Assembly (NCBI GenBank): GCA_012797715.1
Contig: JAAZOO010000412.1
Span: 1 to 7,738, forward strand
Direction of reading: 5' to 3'
Source of the DNA: Geobacteraceae bacterium
GTDB lineage: Bacteria > Desulfobacterota > Desulfuromonadia > Geobacterales > Geobacteraceae
DNA length: 7,738 nt
Made by a program: the position numbers and the translations under genes. Below the pieces are notes generated by a model, which did no database searches, was not told the origin of the DNA, and saw only the letters and a list, made by a program, of their open reading frames with translations. Positions 1-6,865 of the stretch are shown one piece after another. The stretch's first letter is position 1; each line of letters begins with the position of its first letter.

Positions 1-2
1 CC

Positions 3-1688
3 CTGCCGCGCCTCTTCACCTGGCAGGCCGATCCGCGCTTCCCGCGGCGCGGTTTTCATCTGCATACCCTGCACCCCACGGAACTTGCCGAGCACCTGGC
101 CAACCCGGATCATCCCGGAGCCCTGGCTGGAGTGCGTGAATACGTGGACTGGCTTGCCCGGAACCAGCAGAATATCATGCAGTTCTACCTGGTGCGGACG
201 GTTGACCGGCGCCGCTGGCCCGGCCACGCCAGGGCGATTGTCTCCCATGCCCATTCCCGCGGGGTCAGAGTGGGAGTCGCCTTTTCTCTTTCCATGCTGC
301 AGCAGCAGGCATTTCAGGCCATGCACCCGTTGCGCTTCCATCCCTCCTACCGCCGCCAGATTGATGATTCCCTTGCCTGGCTCTTTCAGATCCCCTGGGA
401 CTTTGTCACCATGGAACCGACCCTGGGCGAACACCTGCCCGATCTGGCGGCACTCCTGCCCAAGACCCACAGCCACCTGATCACCACCGCAACCGGCACC
501 TACCGCACACCGGTCTTCTACGCCACCCATGTTATCCGCCGCCGACGCGACAGCACCCTCCCCTCCCCGGACCGACCCGGCACCGGCGTCCTGATTCACA
601 CGGTAATGAATTACGCGGTCACTGAAGAGGCCGCTCCCGTCTACGGCAATAGGGATCTCCGCTTTATGCTGGAACGGGCCGAGCGGGAAAGGAAGCTTCG
701 GGAAACCTGGTTCTGGCCGGAATCTTCCTACTGGGTTGCCTACGACACCTCCGTGCCGCTGTTCCTGCTCAGCTACCTCCAGGCGCGGTGGACGGACATG
801 CAGACCATGGCCGGCCTGGGGATAGCCGGGCACCTCACCTTCAGCAGCGGCTGGGAATGGGGCTACTGGCTCACGGACTGGAGCATCGCCCGCTGGTCCT
901 GGCAGCACCGCATCAACGGACGGGCCGTGCCCCAGGGCCCGACAGACTGCCTGGAACTTCTCTTCCCCCATCGGGACATGGCGGTCATCTGGCGTACGGC
1001 GCTGGCAGTGGAAAACGAGTACCTCAAAGAACGCGGGCTGATTGCCTACCTGGCGGCGGCGCCCCCCTTCGCCGAAATGCCCCGTCTTCTCCGCAGGCCC
1101 TTCCAGCCCACGCCCCCCTTCACCTATCGCCGTCTTTTCAGGCAGGCGAGCCGGGACGAGGCTTCCGCTGCACTGTCTCCGGCTATCGCCGGTCTGACTC
1201 TCTACGGCAGTCACCTGGAGCAGCTGTGCCGAAACCTTGACAGGGCCATGGAGCGGCATTTCTCTTCCCATGGGGCGGACCCGCGCCTGGCCCTTGCCCG
1301 GGAGGTGCGCACCGGCTTGGCAATGACCGCGCTGCGCGCCCGTCACCGGGCCCTGACGCTCAAGGCGCTTGTGCTGCTGAAACCGGGAGCCGCACATGCT
1401 GCCGCCGCACGACAGGCCGGCCTCCGGGCGCTTGCCGATGCGGCCGCTCTCAGGCGGCAGGCGCTGGCCCTGGTGGCCGCCCAGGAGAGCCGGTACCGGT
1501 ACCCGGTTGAAGATATCGCCCGGCGCCGACCGAGCATGACCGCCTACCAGTTCGGCTACCTCTATCCGGTCAGCACCCTCCATTTCTGGGAGCGGGAGGA
1601 GGAACAGGTTCGCAGCGGCCGGTTCGATCCGTTTTTCATGAATATATGGGATTTCCGGCGGATTCTGGGACTGGAAAGCCTGTGGTAG
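3..1688 (+). CDS. Uncharacterised TIM-barrel-like protein, 5'-truncated by window edge
   Basis: The frame is open from the first complete codon at position 3 to a TAG stop at 1686-1688, giving 561 visible residues; the true start lies upstream. The internal GTG at 132 falls in the middle of a conserved-looking stretch and is not a start. I do not recognise a named family. Near the visible N-terminus a PRFPRRGFHLHT segment (about residues 11-22) is followed by a helix-like YVDWLARNQQN (47-57), a short strand (IMQFYLV) and HSRGVRVGVAFS (about 84-95). This order resembles the beta1-alpha1-beta2 start of GH20-like and alpha-glucuronidase-like TIM barrels, where an RG-containing strand begins the barrel. 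Later there are aromatic-rich blocks: ETWFWPESSYW (234-244) and WEWGYWLTDW (284-293). The C-terminal third is rich in Ala, Arg and Leu and probably helical. A carbohydrate-related role is an inference only; no catalytic pair can be assigned. No terminator is visible after the stop. Confidence 0.8.
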   Translation: MPRLFTWQADPRFPRRGFHLHTLHPTELAEHLANPDHPGALAGVREYVDWLARNQQNIMQFYLVRTVDRRRWPGHARAIVSHAHSRGVRVGVAFSLSMLQQQAFQAMHPLRFHPSYRRQIDDSLAWLFQIPWDFVTMEPTLGEHLPDLAALLPKTHSHLITTATGTYRTPVFYATHVIRRRRDSTLPSPDRPGTGVLIHTVMNYAVTEEAAPVYGNRDLRFMLERAERERKLRETWFWPESSYWVAYDTSVPLFLLSYLQARWTDMQTMAGLGIAGHLTFSSGWEWGYWLTDWSIARWSWQHRINGRAVPQGPTDCLELLFPHRDMAVIWRTALAVENEYLKERGLIAYLAAAPPFAEMPRLLRRPFQPTPPFTYRRLFRQASRDEASAALSPAIAGLTLYGSHLEQLCRNLDRAMERHFSSHGADPRLALAREVRTGLAMTALRARHRALTLKALVLLKPGAAHAAAARQAGLRALADAAALRRQALALVAAQESRYRYPVEDIARRRPSMTAYQFGYLYPVSTLHFWEREEEQVRSGRFDPFFMNIWDFRRILGLESLW

Positions 1689-1834
1689 AGCCGGACCGGT
1701 TCAGGAAGGTGATGCAGACACACAGCATCCCGGATTTGCAGTGGGAGGCACCATGCCTTGTGGCGGCATTTGTCGGCCCTACGGATTACAGGTCACATGG
1801 TTCCACGTTCCCGGAGGAAAGAAAATTTTCCGCC

Positions 1835-1861
1835 TCAAGTTGCGCACTATTTTGCCGAAAA
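1835..1861 (+). promoter_or_regulatory. Predicted sigma-28 (FliA) promoter of the chemoreceptor gene
   Basis: The -35 element TCAAGTTG (1835-1842) and the -10 element GCCGAAAA (1854-1861) are separated by exactly 11 bases. The enterobacterial FliA consensus is TAAAGTTT-N11-GCCGATAA, so 6 of 8 bases match in the -35 and 7 of 8 in the -10. Transcription would start near 1867-1870, leaving a leader of about 80 bases before the ATG at 1947. The location upstream of a chemoreceptor, a typical flagellar-class target, supports the call. An AT-rich palindrome GAAAATTTTC (1821-1830) lies just upstream and might act as an UP-like element; that part is speculative. Confidence 0.7.
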
Positions 1862-1902
1862 AAGATACAACGGGCCTGAGAGTGCAAAAGAAGCGTATCT
1901 TT
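1861..1902. repeat. 8-bp perfect inverted repeat in the chemoreceptor leader
   Basis: AAAGATAC (1861-1868) and GTATCTTT (1895-1902) are perfect reverse complements separated by 26 bases. The left arm overlaps the end of the predicted sigma-28 -10 element and the expected transcription start, so most of it may not be in the transcript. This makes a DNA operator as plausible as an RNA stem. No riboswitch core (for example the c-di-GMP GEMM motif) was recognised in the loop. An 8-bp repeat at this spacing could also arise by chance. Confidence 0.4.
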
Positions 1903-1936
1903 CGTCACGTTTTGGCAGTGTTGTGCATGACACCAC

Positions 1937-1942
1937 AGGAGG
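1937..1942 (+). promoter_or_regulatory. Ribosome binding site deciding the chemoreceptor start
   Basis: AGGAGG lies 4 bases before the ATG at 1947. The reading frame stays open upstream to a TTG at 1758, but that codon has no comparable site, and the predicted promoter at 1835-1861 lies inside that extension. This fixes 1947 as the likely start. Confidence 0.8.
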
Positions 1943-1946
1943 AAAC

Positions 1947-3596
1947 ATGCTTTCCCGAAACATCCTGAAGAGGATGAAGCTATCCCACAAATTGTTTATT
2001 GTCATAGCAACGCTGAACCTGCTCACCATTTCATCCTTCACGTACTTTACGTATATCACCGAAAAAAATACCATTCTTCAAGGTATTGACAGCAAGCTTG
2101 TTGCAAGCGGGCAGGGAATCAAAGTCGCACTCGATTCATTCCACAAAAAACTGGGGAAACCCGAGGGTATCACGGCAGCGGAGTACCGGGCGGCACTCGA
2201 TGTGCTTTCCCAGTTTGCAGTCAACGCAGGGATAAAATATGCGTATTCGGTCATGCTGAAAGATGGGGGCGTCGTTTTTACCACGTCCAGTTATACCAGG
2301 GAGGACCTGGAGAAGGGAGATTTGACATCCCTGTATGAGCCTTACCAGGACGCCCCTCCAGGGCTCGTTGCAGCTCTCAAGAACAGCGAGATAACCTTCC
2401 AACAGTATTCGGACAAATGGGGTTCGTTCCGCTCCGTTTTCATACCATCCCGCCTGCCCAACGGCATGAACTACGCTATCGGAATCGATATCGGCATTGA
2501 CAAGATAGACGCGATCCTTCGAGAAACCCTTCTCAGATGTCTCCTGATTGGCTTGGCCGTTTTTGCGGCAGGAACCATCGTCACCCTGCTGATAGCAAGG
2601 TTTCTATCCGGTACTATTGGAAAAATTGCACACCACCTCAATCAGGTCGCCGACGGAAACCTCACCGTCCTTATGGAGAACAGCTCAAATGATGAGCTTG
2701 GCATGCTCGCCCAGGACATCAACAGGATGGTGGAAAGGCTCCGGATCCTCATCAGCAGGGTCTCGGAGGCATCGGTCAGTGTCGTTGAATCGGCAAACGT
2801 GTTTCATGCACTGTCGGAAAACGTATCTTCAGGGGTTGAAGAGGTAGCGAGCCAGGCGGCACAGGCCGCAACCGCTGCGGAGGAGATGACGGCAACGTCA
2901 CGGAGCATCTCCGACAACTGCGCAGTTGCTGCCCGTAGCGTGAAAGAGACGGAAGATGTTGCCAAGGCTGCTGACGAGGTAATCCGCAGGACCGTATCCA
3001 TGATGGACGGCATTGCAACTCTCGTTCGTGACTCGGCGCATACCGTGAGAGATCTCGGCGCGACTTCGGCCCAGATAGGTGAAATCATAGGGACAATAGA
3101 GGATATTGCGGAGCAGACCAATCTCTTGGCGTTGAATGCCGCTATTGAGGCTGCCAGAGCCGGGGAATACGGGAGAGGGTTCGCCGTCGTCGCCGATGAG
3201 GTTCGCACGCTGGCGGACAGGACAGGCATCGCAACACGTGAAATCGGAAAGGTTATCACGGCTATCCAGGCAAAGATCCGCGAAGCGGTCGGTTCAATGG
3301 AACAAGGGGAAGTTCAGGTTGCCCAGGGCACACAGGACTCGGCACAGTCCGGGGATGCTTTGCAGGATATCCTGAAACATGCCCGTCAGATCACGGAACA
3401 GGTACAGGAAGTGGCCGTCTCCGCATCCGAACAGACAGCAACTACAGACGAGATAAGTTGCAGCATCAGTCACATTACCACGGTTGCGCGGTCGACCGTC
3501 GAGGGAATGAAGAACTCTGTCGAGGCGGCGGCAAAAATGAATTCTCTTGCTGAAGATTTACATCAGCAGTTACGGCACTTTACACTTCCTGCATAG
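1947..3596 (+). CDS. Methyl-accepting chemotaxis protein (transmembrane chemoreceptor)
   Basis: Inner-membrane chemoreceptor that would control the CheA kinase through CheW. The 549-aa product has a classic layout: TM1 at about 16-36, a periplasmic sensor domain at about 37-196, TM2 at about 197-219, HAMP at about 220-272, then a long coiled-coil signalling domain to the C-terminus. The hairpin tip carries the signature IEDIAEQTNLLALNAAIEAA (384-403), followed by RAGEYGRGFAVVADEVRTLA. Methylation-helix blocks are likely around AEEMTA (311-316) and ASEQTA (493-498). From memory of E. coli Tsr, each arm between these blocks and the tip is about 14 residues longer, which suggests the 40-heptad class. 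There is no C-terminal NWETF-type CheR/CheB tether. The sensor domain is Cache-like in size and has the segment YSVMLKDGGVVFTTSSYT, but its ligand cannot be named. The gene looks more AT-rich than both neighbours, and its last 17 bases overlap the convergent DUF2062 gene. Confidence 0.96.
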   Translation: MLSRNILKRMKLSHKLFIVIATLNLLTISSFTYFTYITEKNTILQGIDSKLVASGQGIKVALDSFHKKLGKPEGITAAEYRAALDVLSQFAVNAGIKYAYSVMLKDGGVVFTTSSYTREDLEKGDLTSLYEPYQDAPPGLVAALKNSEITFQQYSDKWGSFRSVFIPSRLPNGMNYAIGIDIGIDKIDAILRETLLRCLLIGLAVFAAGTIVTLLIARFLSGTIGKIAHHLNQVADGNLTVLMENSSNDELGMLAQDINRMVERLRILISRVSEASVSVVESANVFHALSENVSSGVEEVASQAAQAATAAEEMTATSRSISDNCAVAARSVKETEDVAKAADEVIRRTVSMMDGIATLVRDSAHTVRDLGATSAQIGEIIGTIEDIAEQTNLLALNAAIEAARAGEYGRGFAVVADEVRTLADRTGIATREIGKVITAIQAKIREAVGSMEQGEVQVAQGTQDSAQSGDALQDILKHARQITEQVQEVAVSASEQTATTDEISCSISHITTVARSTVEGMKNSVEAAAKMNSLAEDLHQQLRHFTLPA

Positions 3597-4107
3597 GGGA
3601 AGAACCCCCGGACAGAAATCGTCTCCGTCGGCGCAGCAGGGCAAGGGAAACAACGTACACGGCAAAAACCGCAACCGGTGCCGTGAGGGCCCAGGCGCAC
3701 ACGGCCTTGAGCGTGGCCGCGCCCGCATCGGCGATATGGGCAGAGGGCGCGGAAGCGCCGCGGGGCGGCCCGGCAGCATCCGGAAAGAGCAAGCCGCCGA
3801 GCCGGTAGTAGGGGACGAGAAGCATTACCTGAAGGGGATAGACCAGGTAATTGACCACCTGGATGGCGCCCTGGTTCAGACGGAACACCACGGCCGCACC
3901 GGCACAGAGCAGGGTCGTCCCCCACAGCAGCGGCAGGGTGCCGAGTACGGCGCCCAGTGCCAGAGTCAGTGCAAGCTCTCGCGGGGAGAGCCCCGCTGCC
4001 AGGAGTGCGGCACCCTTTCTGGCCAGACTCTCGGCACGGGAGGAGAGCACGGCTGCCGCCCTCCGGGCGATGCCGTCCGTTGGCCTAGTTTGCCGTTCCT
4101 TCTTCAT
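3580..4107 (-). CDS. DUF2062 family membrane protein
   Basis: Small inner-membrane protein of the DUF2062 family (function not established). From the ATG at 4107 it is 175 aa. The family core is clear: LSPRELALTLALGAVLGTLP (about 40-59), then RLNQGAIQVVNYLVYPLQV (76-94) and a VPYYRLGGLLF segment (98-108). Hydrophobic segments are seen at about 45-75, 84-108 and 133-158, followed by a basic tail RRRRRF that suggests a cytoplasmic C-terminus. The start is uncertain. ATG 4107 overlaps the end of the Skp gene by 23 bases and has only a weak AAGAAGG 3 bases upstream. GTG 4050, 19 codons in, has GGAGGG 8 bases upstream and would give 156 aa without overlap. A TTG at 4179 is also in frame but would overlap Skp much further. 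It is the last gene of the minus-strand run. Confidence 0.87.
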   Translation of the reverse strand: MKKERQTRPTDGIARRAAAVLSSRAESLARKGAALLAAGLSPRELALTLALGAVLGTLPLLWGTTLLCAGAAVVFRLNQGAIQVVNYLVYPLQVMLLVPYYRLGGLLFPDAAGPPRGASAPSAHIADAGAATLKAVCAWALTAPVAVFAVYVVSLALLRRRRRFLSGGSSPMQEV

Positions 4108-4606
4108 CGGCCTTCTTGATGAGCTGGGCAGTGAGATCGATGTCCCGGTTCGCGTAAAAGACACCCACTCGTTTGTCAAGGATTGCCGTATACCCCCCGT
4201 CGTCTCCCATCTTGCCCATGATGCCGCCCAATCGGGTAATCAACTTCCTCAGGGCCTCTCCCTCCAGTTTTTTCAGCTCTTCCTGGGCATCCCGCTGCCG
4301 CTTCTGGAACTCAAGTGCTTTCTTCTCCAGCTGTTTCTCTTTCTCGGTTCTGGCATCGGCGCTCAGTTTCGCCCTGCCCTTCTCCAGGTCGGTCTTGGCC
4401 TTCTCCAGGTCATCTCCCAGTTTTTTCAGATCCGCGGTCAGCTCTTCCGCCTTCTTCTGCACCACCGAGCGCGCCGCGACTCCTTCCTTGCACTCGGAAA
4501 CGACCTTCTGCAGATCAACCACCGCTATCTTGGAGGCAGGCGCCGCCAGCGCCTGGCCCCCGCTCAGCATACACACCGCAATAACCGTCAGTACCGCTCT
4601 TTTCAT
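4085..4606 (-). CDS. OmpH/Skp family periplasmic chaperone
   Basis: Periplasmic holdase-type chaperone for unfolded outer-membrane proteins (family role; the clients here are unknown). The 173-aa product starts with a Sec signal peptide, MKRAVLTVIAVCMLSGGQALA, probably cleaved before APASK. The mature start KIAVVDLQKVVSE (about 27-39) is the typical first strand and helix of OmpH proteins. It is followed by a long charged, heptad-like coiled coil (about 48-125, with KKAEELTADLKKLGDDLEKA and EKEKQLEKKALEFQ) and a C-terminal return segment, GGYTAILDKRVGVFYANRDIDLTAQLI, as in the Skp body domain. I chose ATG 4606 because AAAAGGAG lies 8 bases upstream; an in-frame ATG at 4627 lacks a site and would spoil the signal peptide. 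It starts 27 bp after the oxidoreductase stop. It is not next to bamA or lpxD within this window, the usual context for skp. I leave the symbol blank because this may be a paralogue. Confidence 0.93.
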   Translation of the reverse strand: MKRAVLTVIAVCMLSGGQALAAPASKIAVVDLQKVVSECKEGVAARSVVQKKAEELTADLKKLGDDLEKAKTDLEKGRAKLSADARTEKEKQLEKKALEFQKRQRDAQEELKKLEGEALRKLITRLGGIMGKMGDDGGYTAILDKRVGVFYANRDIDLTAQLIKKADEEGTAN

Positions 4607-4614
4607 GCATACAT

Positions 4615-4622
4615 CTCCTTTT
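4615..4622 (-). promoter_or_regulatory. Ribosome binding site of the OmpH/Skp gene
   Basis: On the minus strand AAAAGGAG is followed by an 8-base spacer and the ATG at 4606. It lies in the 27-bp gap after the oxidoreductase stop and decides between the two in-frame ATG codons (4606 and 4627) in favour of 4606. Confidence 0.75.
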
Positions 4623-4633
4623 ATCATCGTGAT

Positions 4634-6829
4634 TCAGGTGTTTCCCTGACAGAATCCGTACTCCCCGCAGCGCACCGGCACGCCGGTGCGAATCGATTCC
4701 ACGGCTGCAAAAGCAGCCTCTGTTGTGGAAAATATCTCTGCCAGGGGAATGGGGGCCTCTCCTCCGCCGCGAACGGCATCGATGAATGCCCGAACCTCGG
4801 CCCGCTGCCCCTTGTCCTGGGCAGACAGCCGCTTTTCCCGCTTCCTGCCGCGGGCAAAGACCGTGAGGGTGCGGAAGTCCTCCAGCACGGCCGCGACACC
4901 GCCTCCGAAGACCTCCACCCGCTCCTTCGGCATCCCCTTGTCGCCGTTGGCGAAGTAGGAAACCGTGCCGATGGAGCCGTTCCGGAACGTAATGGTAATG
5001 GTTACCGTATCATGAAGCGCACCTGGCGTTCCCATGGCCGCTGCATGCACCGAAACCGGCAGGGAGCCGTTGATGTGGGTCAGGAAGTCGATACAGTGGC
5101 ACGCCTCACCGATAATGCGGCCGCCGCCCGTTGCGGGGTCCTGAATCCAGGAATCGGGCGGAATGTGTCCGGCGTTCATCCGGTAGTGCATGGCCAGGGG
5201 GCCGCCACCGAATTGTCTCTTCAACTCCCGCGCCAAGGGTGAAAAGCGGCGGTTAAAGCCGACCATCAGCAAAGGTGGGCAGGAAGTGCCGGCACCGGAT
5301 GCGGCGCAGGCCCGCTGGATCTCCGCCAGCTCTTCGGGAGTGAGGCAGAGCGGCTTTTCCACGAACACGTGTTTCCCCGAACCCAGAGCGTCCAGCACGT
5401 AGCGTCCGTGACTATCGTGCCGGGACGCGATGAAAACCGCGTCGATATCCGCCGCATCGAAAATCTCCGTCTCGTCGCAGGTGCAGAACTGGAATCCGAA
5501 GCGCTCACCCACGGAACGGGCGCCGGTGCCGGAAGCGGTCATCACCCCGCGCAGCACGACACCCCTATCCGTGGGCAGGTTGGGCAGAAGGTGGCTCTGG
5601 GCGTAGGAGCCGGCGCCGATAAAGCCGATACCCAGGGAAGAACCTCCTCGCTCGGGAGCAACGGGACGCAGGGCGACCCGCCGCGCCCATGTGTCCCGTT
5701 CGTCGGACACATCATAGGAGATAAGGATGCCGATGAAAGGTTCCGAGCGCTCCAGCAGCATGGAGTAGGCGGAGGGCGCATCGTCCAGACGCACCTCGTG
5801 AGTCGTCAGATACCCCACATCTATTCTCCGCGAATGCAGAAGCTCTTGGAATGCCTGCATGTTGCGGTTCTCGGTCCAGCGGACGTAGCCGGCGGGATAG
5901 TCGATTCCCTTCTCCTCGTAGGAGGGTTCATAGCGGCCGGGACCTAAGGAGCAGGACATGCGGAGCTGCAGCTCCTTGCGGTAGTAGTGGGGATCACGGT
6001 CGAAACCGGTGGGAACCGCTCCCACCACCACCACGGTTCCCCGCTTGCGGGCGATACGCCCGGCAAAATTGACCGGGTCCAGGGAGGTGGTCGACGCAGT
6101 GATGATAACCCCGTCGCAGCCGATGCCGCCGGTGTGACGCTCGATGGCGTCTGCGATGCCGGGGGCGCTCCTCTCCAGGGCCAGGTCTGCGCAACGCCCC
6201 CGGGAAACGGCCACCATGCCCGGATCGATGTCCACGCCGATGACGGACACGCCGGAGGCCCGCAGGATCAGGGCGGTAAGCTGCCCCAGGAGACCCAGAC
6301 CGATGACGGCACAGGTCTCTCCGACGCGCAGGTCGGCCTGGCGCACACCCTGCATGGCTATCGCTCCCAACGTGGTATAGGCGGCCTGTCGCAGGTCGGC
6401 CCCGGGGTGGAGCTTCACGCACAGGTTGCGCGGTACCACCACGTATTCCGCATGGCAGGCGGTCAGGCCGGCGCACGCCACCAGGTCTCCGGGAGAAAGG
6501 TCCCGCACCTCCGGTGCGGCAGTCACCACCCGCCCGGCGGACGAGTAGCCCAGGGGAGAATAGGCATCCAGCTTCTTCATCACCGCCCGCCAGGTCTGGG
6601 CCACCCCCTGGCTCTTCAGGGTGTCGAGAACCTGCTTCACCTGTTCAGGCCGCGCCTTGGCCTTCTCAACAAGGTTCATGCGGGCCGCCTTCACCGTGCT
6701 CCCCTCGGTCCCGCTGCTGATGAGGGAGAAGTGATTGCGCACCAGCACCGTGCCGGGCAGGAGCGCCGGAACCGGCACCTCCAGAACCCGCATGTCGCCG
6801 TCCTTCAGTTTCTGCGTCAGCTGCAGCAT
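4634..6829 (-). CDS. Bi-domain oxidoreductase: MDR dehydrogenase fused to Gfo/Idh/MocA
   Basis: A 731-aa cytoplasmic fusion of two NAD(P)-dependent dehydrogenase modules. Residues about 1-370 form a medium-chain dehydrogenase/reductase with a Rossmann motif GLGLLG (177-182) followed by VIGVDID. The classical zinc-ligand signature (GHE and the structural Cys cluster) is absent; ISSGTEGS (37-44) and YSSAGRVV (95-102) stand in its place, so this half is probably zinc-independent. Residues about 398-720 form a Gfo/Idh/MocA domain: nucleotide motif GFIGAGSYA (402-410), ASRHDSHGRYVLDAL (468-482), the VEKPL motif with its family lysine (490-494), GFNRRFSP (524-531) and EACHCIDFL (575-583), which supplies the usual catalytic-type His and Asp. 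The substrate is unknown; known members of this fused family occur in exopolysaccharide or O-antigen loci, which suggests a nucleotide-sugar or sugar-acid substrate. The ATG at 6829 has only a weak GGAAA-like site, but an in-frame TAG lies shortly upstream and the N-terminus fits the family. It follows the zinc-ribbon gene by 36 bp. Confidence 0.93.
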   Translation of the reverse strand: MLQLTQKLKDGDMRVLEVPVPALLPGTVLVRNHFSLISSGTEGSTVKAARMNLVEKAKARPEQVKQVLDTLKSQGVAQTWRAVMKKLDAYSPLGYSSAGRVVTAAPEVRDLSPGDLVACAGLTACHAEYVVVPRNLCVKLHPGADLRQAAYTTLGAIAMQGVRQADLRVGETCAVIGLGLLGQLTALILRASGVSVIGVDIDPGMVAVSRGRCADLALERSAPGIADAIERHTGGIGCDGVIITASTTSLDPVNFAGRIARKRGTVVVVGAVPTGFDRDPHYYRKELQLRMSCSLGPGRYEPSYEEKGIDYPAGYVRWTENRNMQAFQELLHSRRIDVGYLTTHEVRLDDAPSAYSMLLERSEPFIGILISYDVSDERDTWARRVALRPVAPERGGSSLGIGFIGAGSYAQSHLLPNLPTDRGVVLRGVMTASGTGARSVGERFGFQFCTCDETEIFDAADIDAVFIASRHDSHGRYVLDALGSGKHVFVEKPLCLTPEELAEIQRACAASGAGTSCPPLLMVGFNRRFSPLARELKRQFGGGPLAMHYRMNAGHIPPDSWIQDPATGGGRIIGEACHCIDFLTHINGSLPVSVHAAAMGTPGALHDTVTITITFRNGSIGTVSYFANGDKGMPKERVEVFGGGVAAVLEDFRTLTVFARGRKREKRLSAQDKGQRAEVRAFIDAVRGGGEAPIPLAEIFSTTEAAFAAVESIRTGVPVRCGEYGFCQGNT

Positions 6830-6865
6830 GGCATTTCCGTTCTCTGCCGCGTGCGGGGCGTGGCA

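Noticed and set aside
1747..1773. Weak inverted repeat ATGCC...GGCAT after the left gene
   Set aside because: Five base pairs without a T-run do not make a terminator, and it is within chance expectation.
1758..1946. N-terminal extension of the chemoreceptor by 63 residues from a TTG codon
   Set aside because: The extension contains the predicted promoter, has no ribosome binding site, and places an odd basic stretch before TM1. ATG 1947 with AGGAGG is much better.
3533..3568. Possible minus-strand terminator: TGCTGA/TCAGCA stem (3548-3568) followed by a T-run (3537-3533)
   Set aside because: The 6-bp stem has a 9-base loop, and the T-run starts 10 bases after the stem rather than directly. 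It also lies inside the chemoreceptor coding sequence, so it falls short of an intrinsic terminator.
3596..3609. GGGG-AAGAA-CCCC hairpin just after the chemoreceptor stop
   Set aside because: Only 4 bp of stem and no T-run follows on the plus strand; it is also coding sequence for the DUF2062 tail.
3851..5242. 463-aa plus-strand open frame opposite DUF2062, Skp and the oxidoreductase
   Set aside because: It spans three well-supported minus-strand genes, its product is low-complexity (His/Gln/Arg-rich) with no recognisable domain, and long antisense frames are expected in GC-rich coding DNA.
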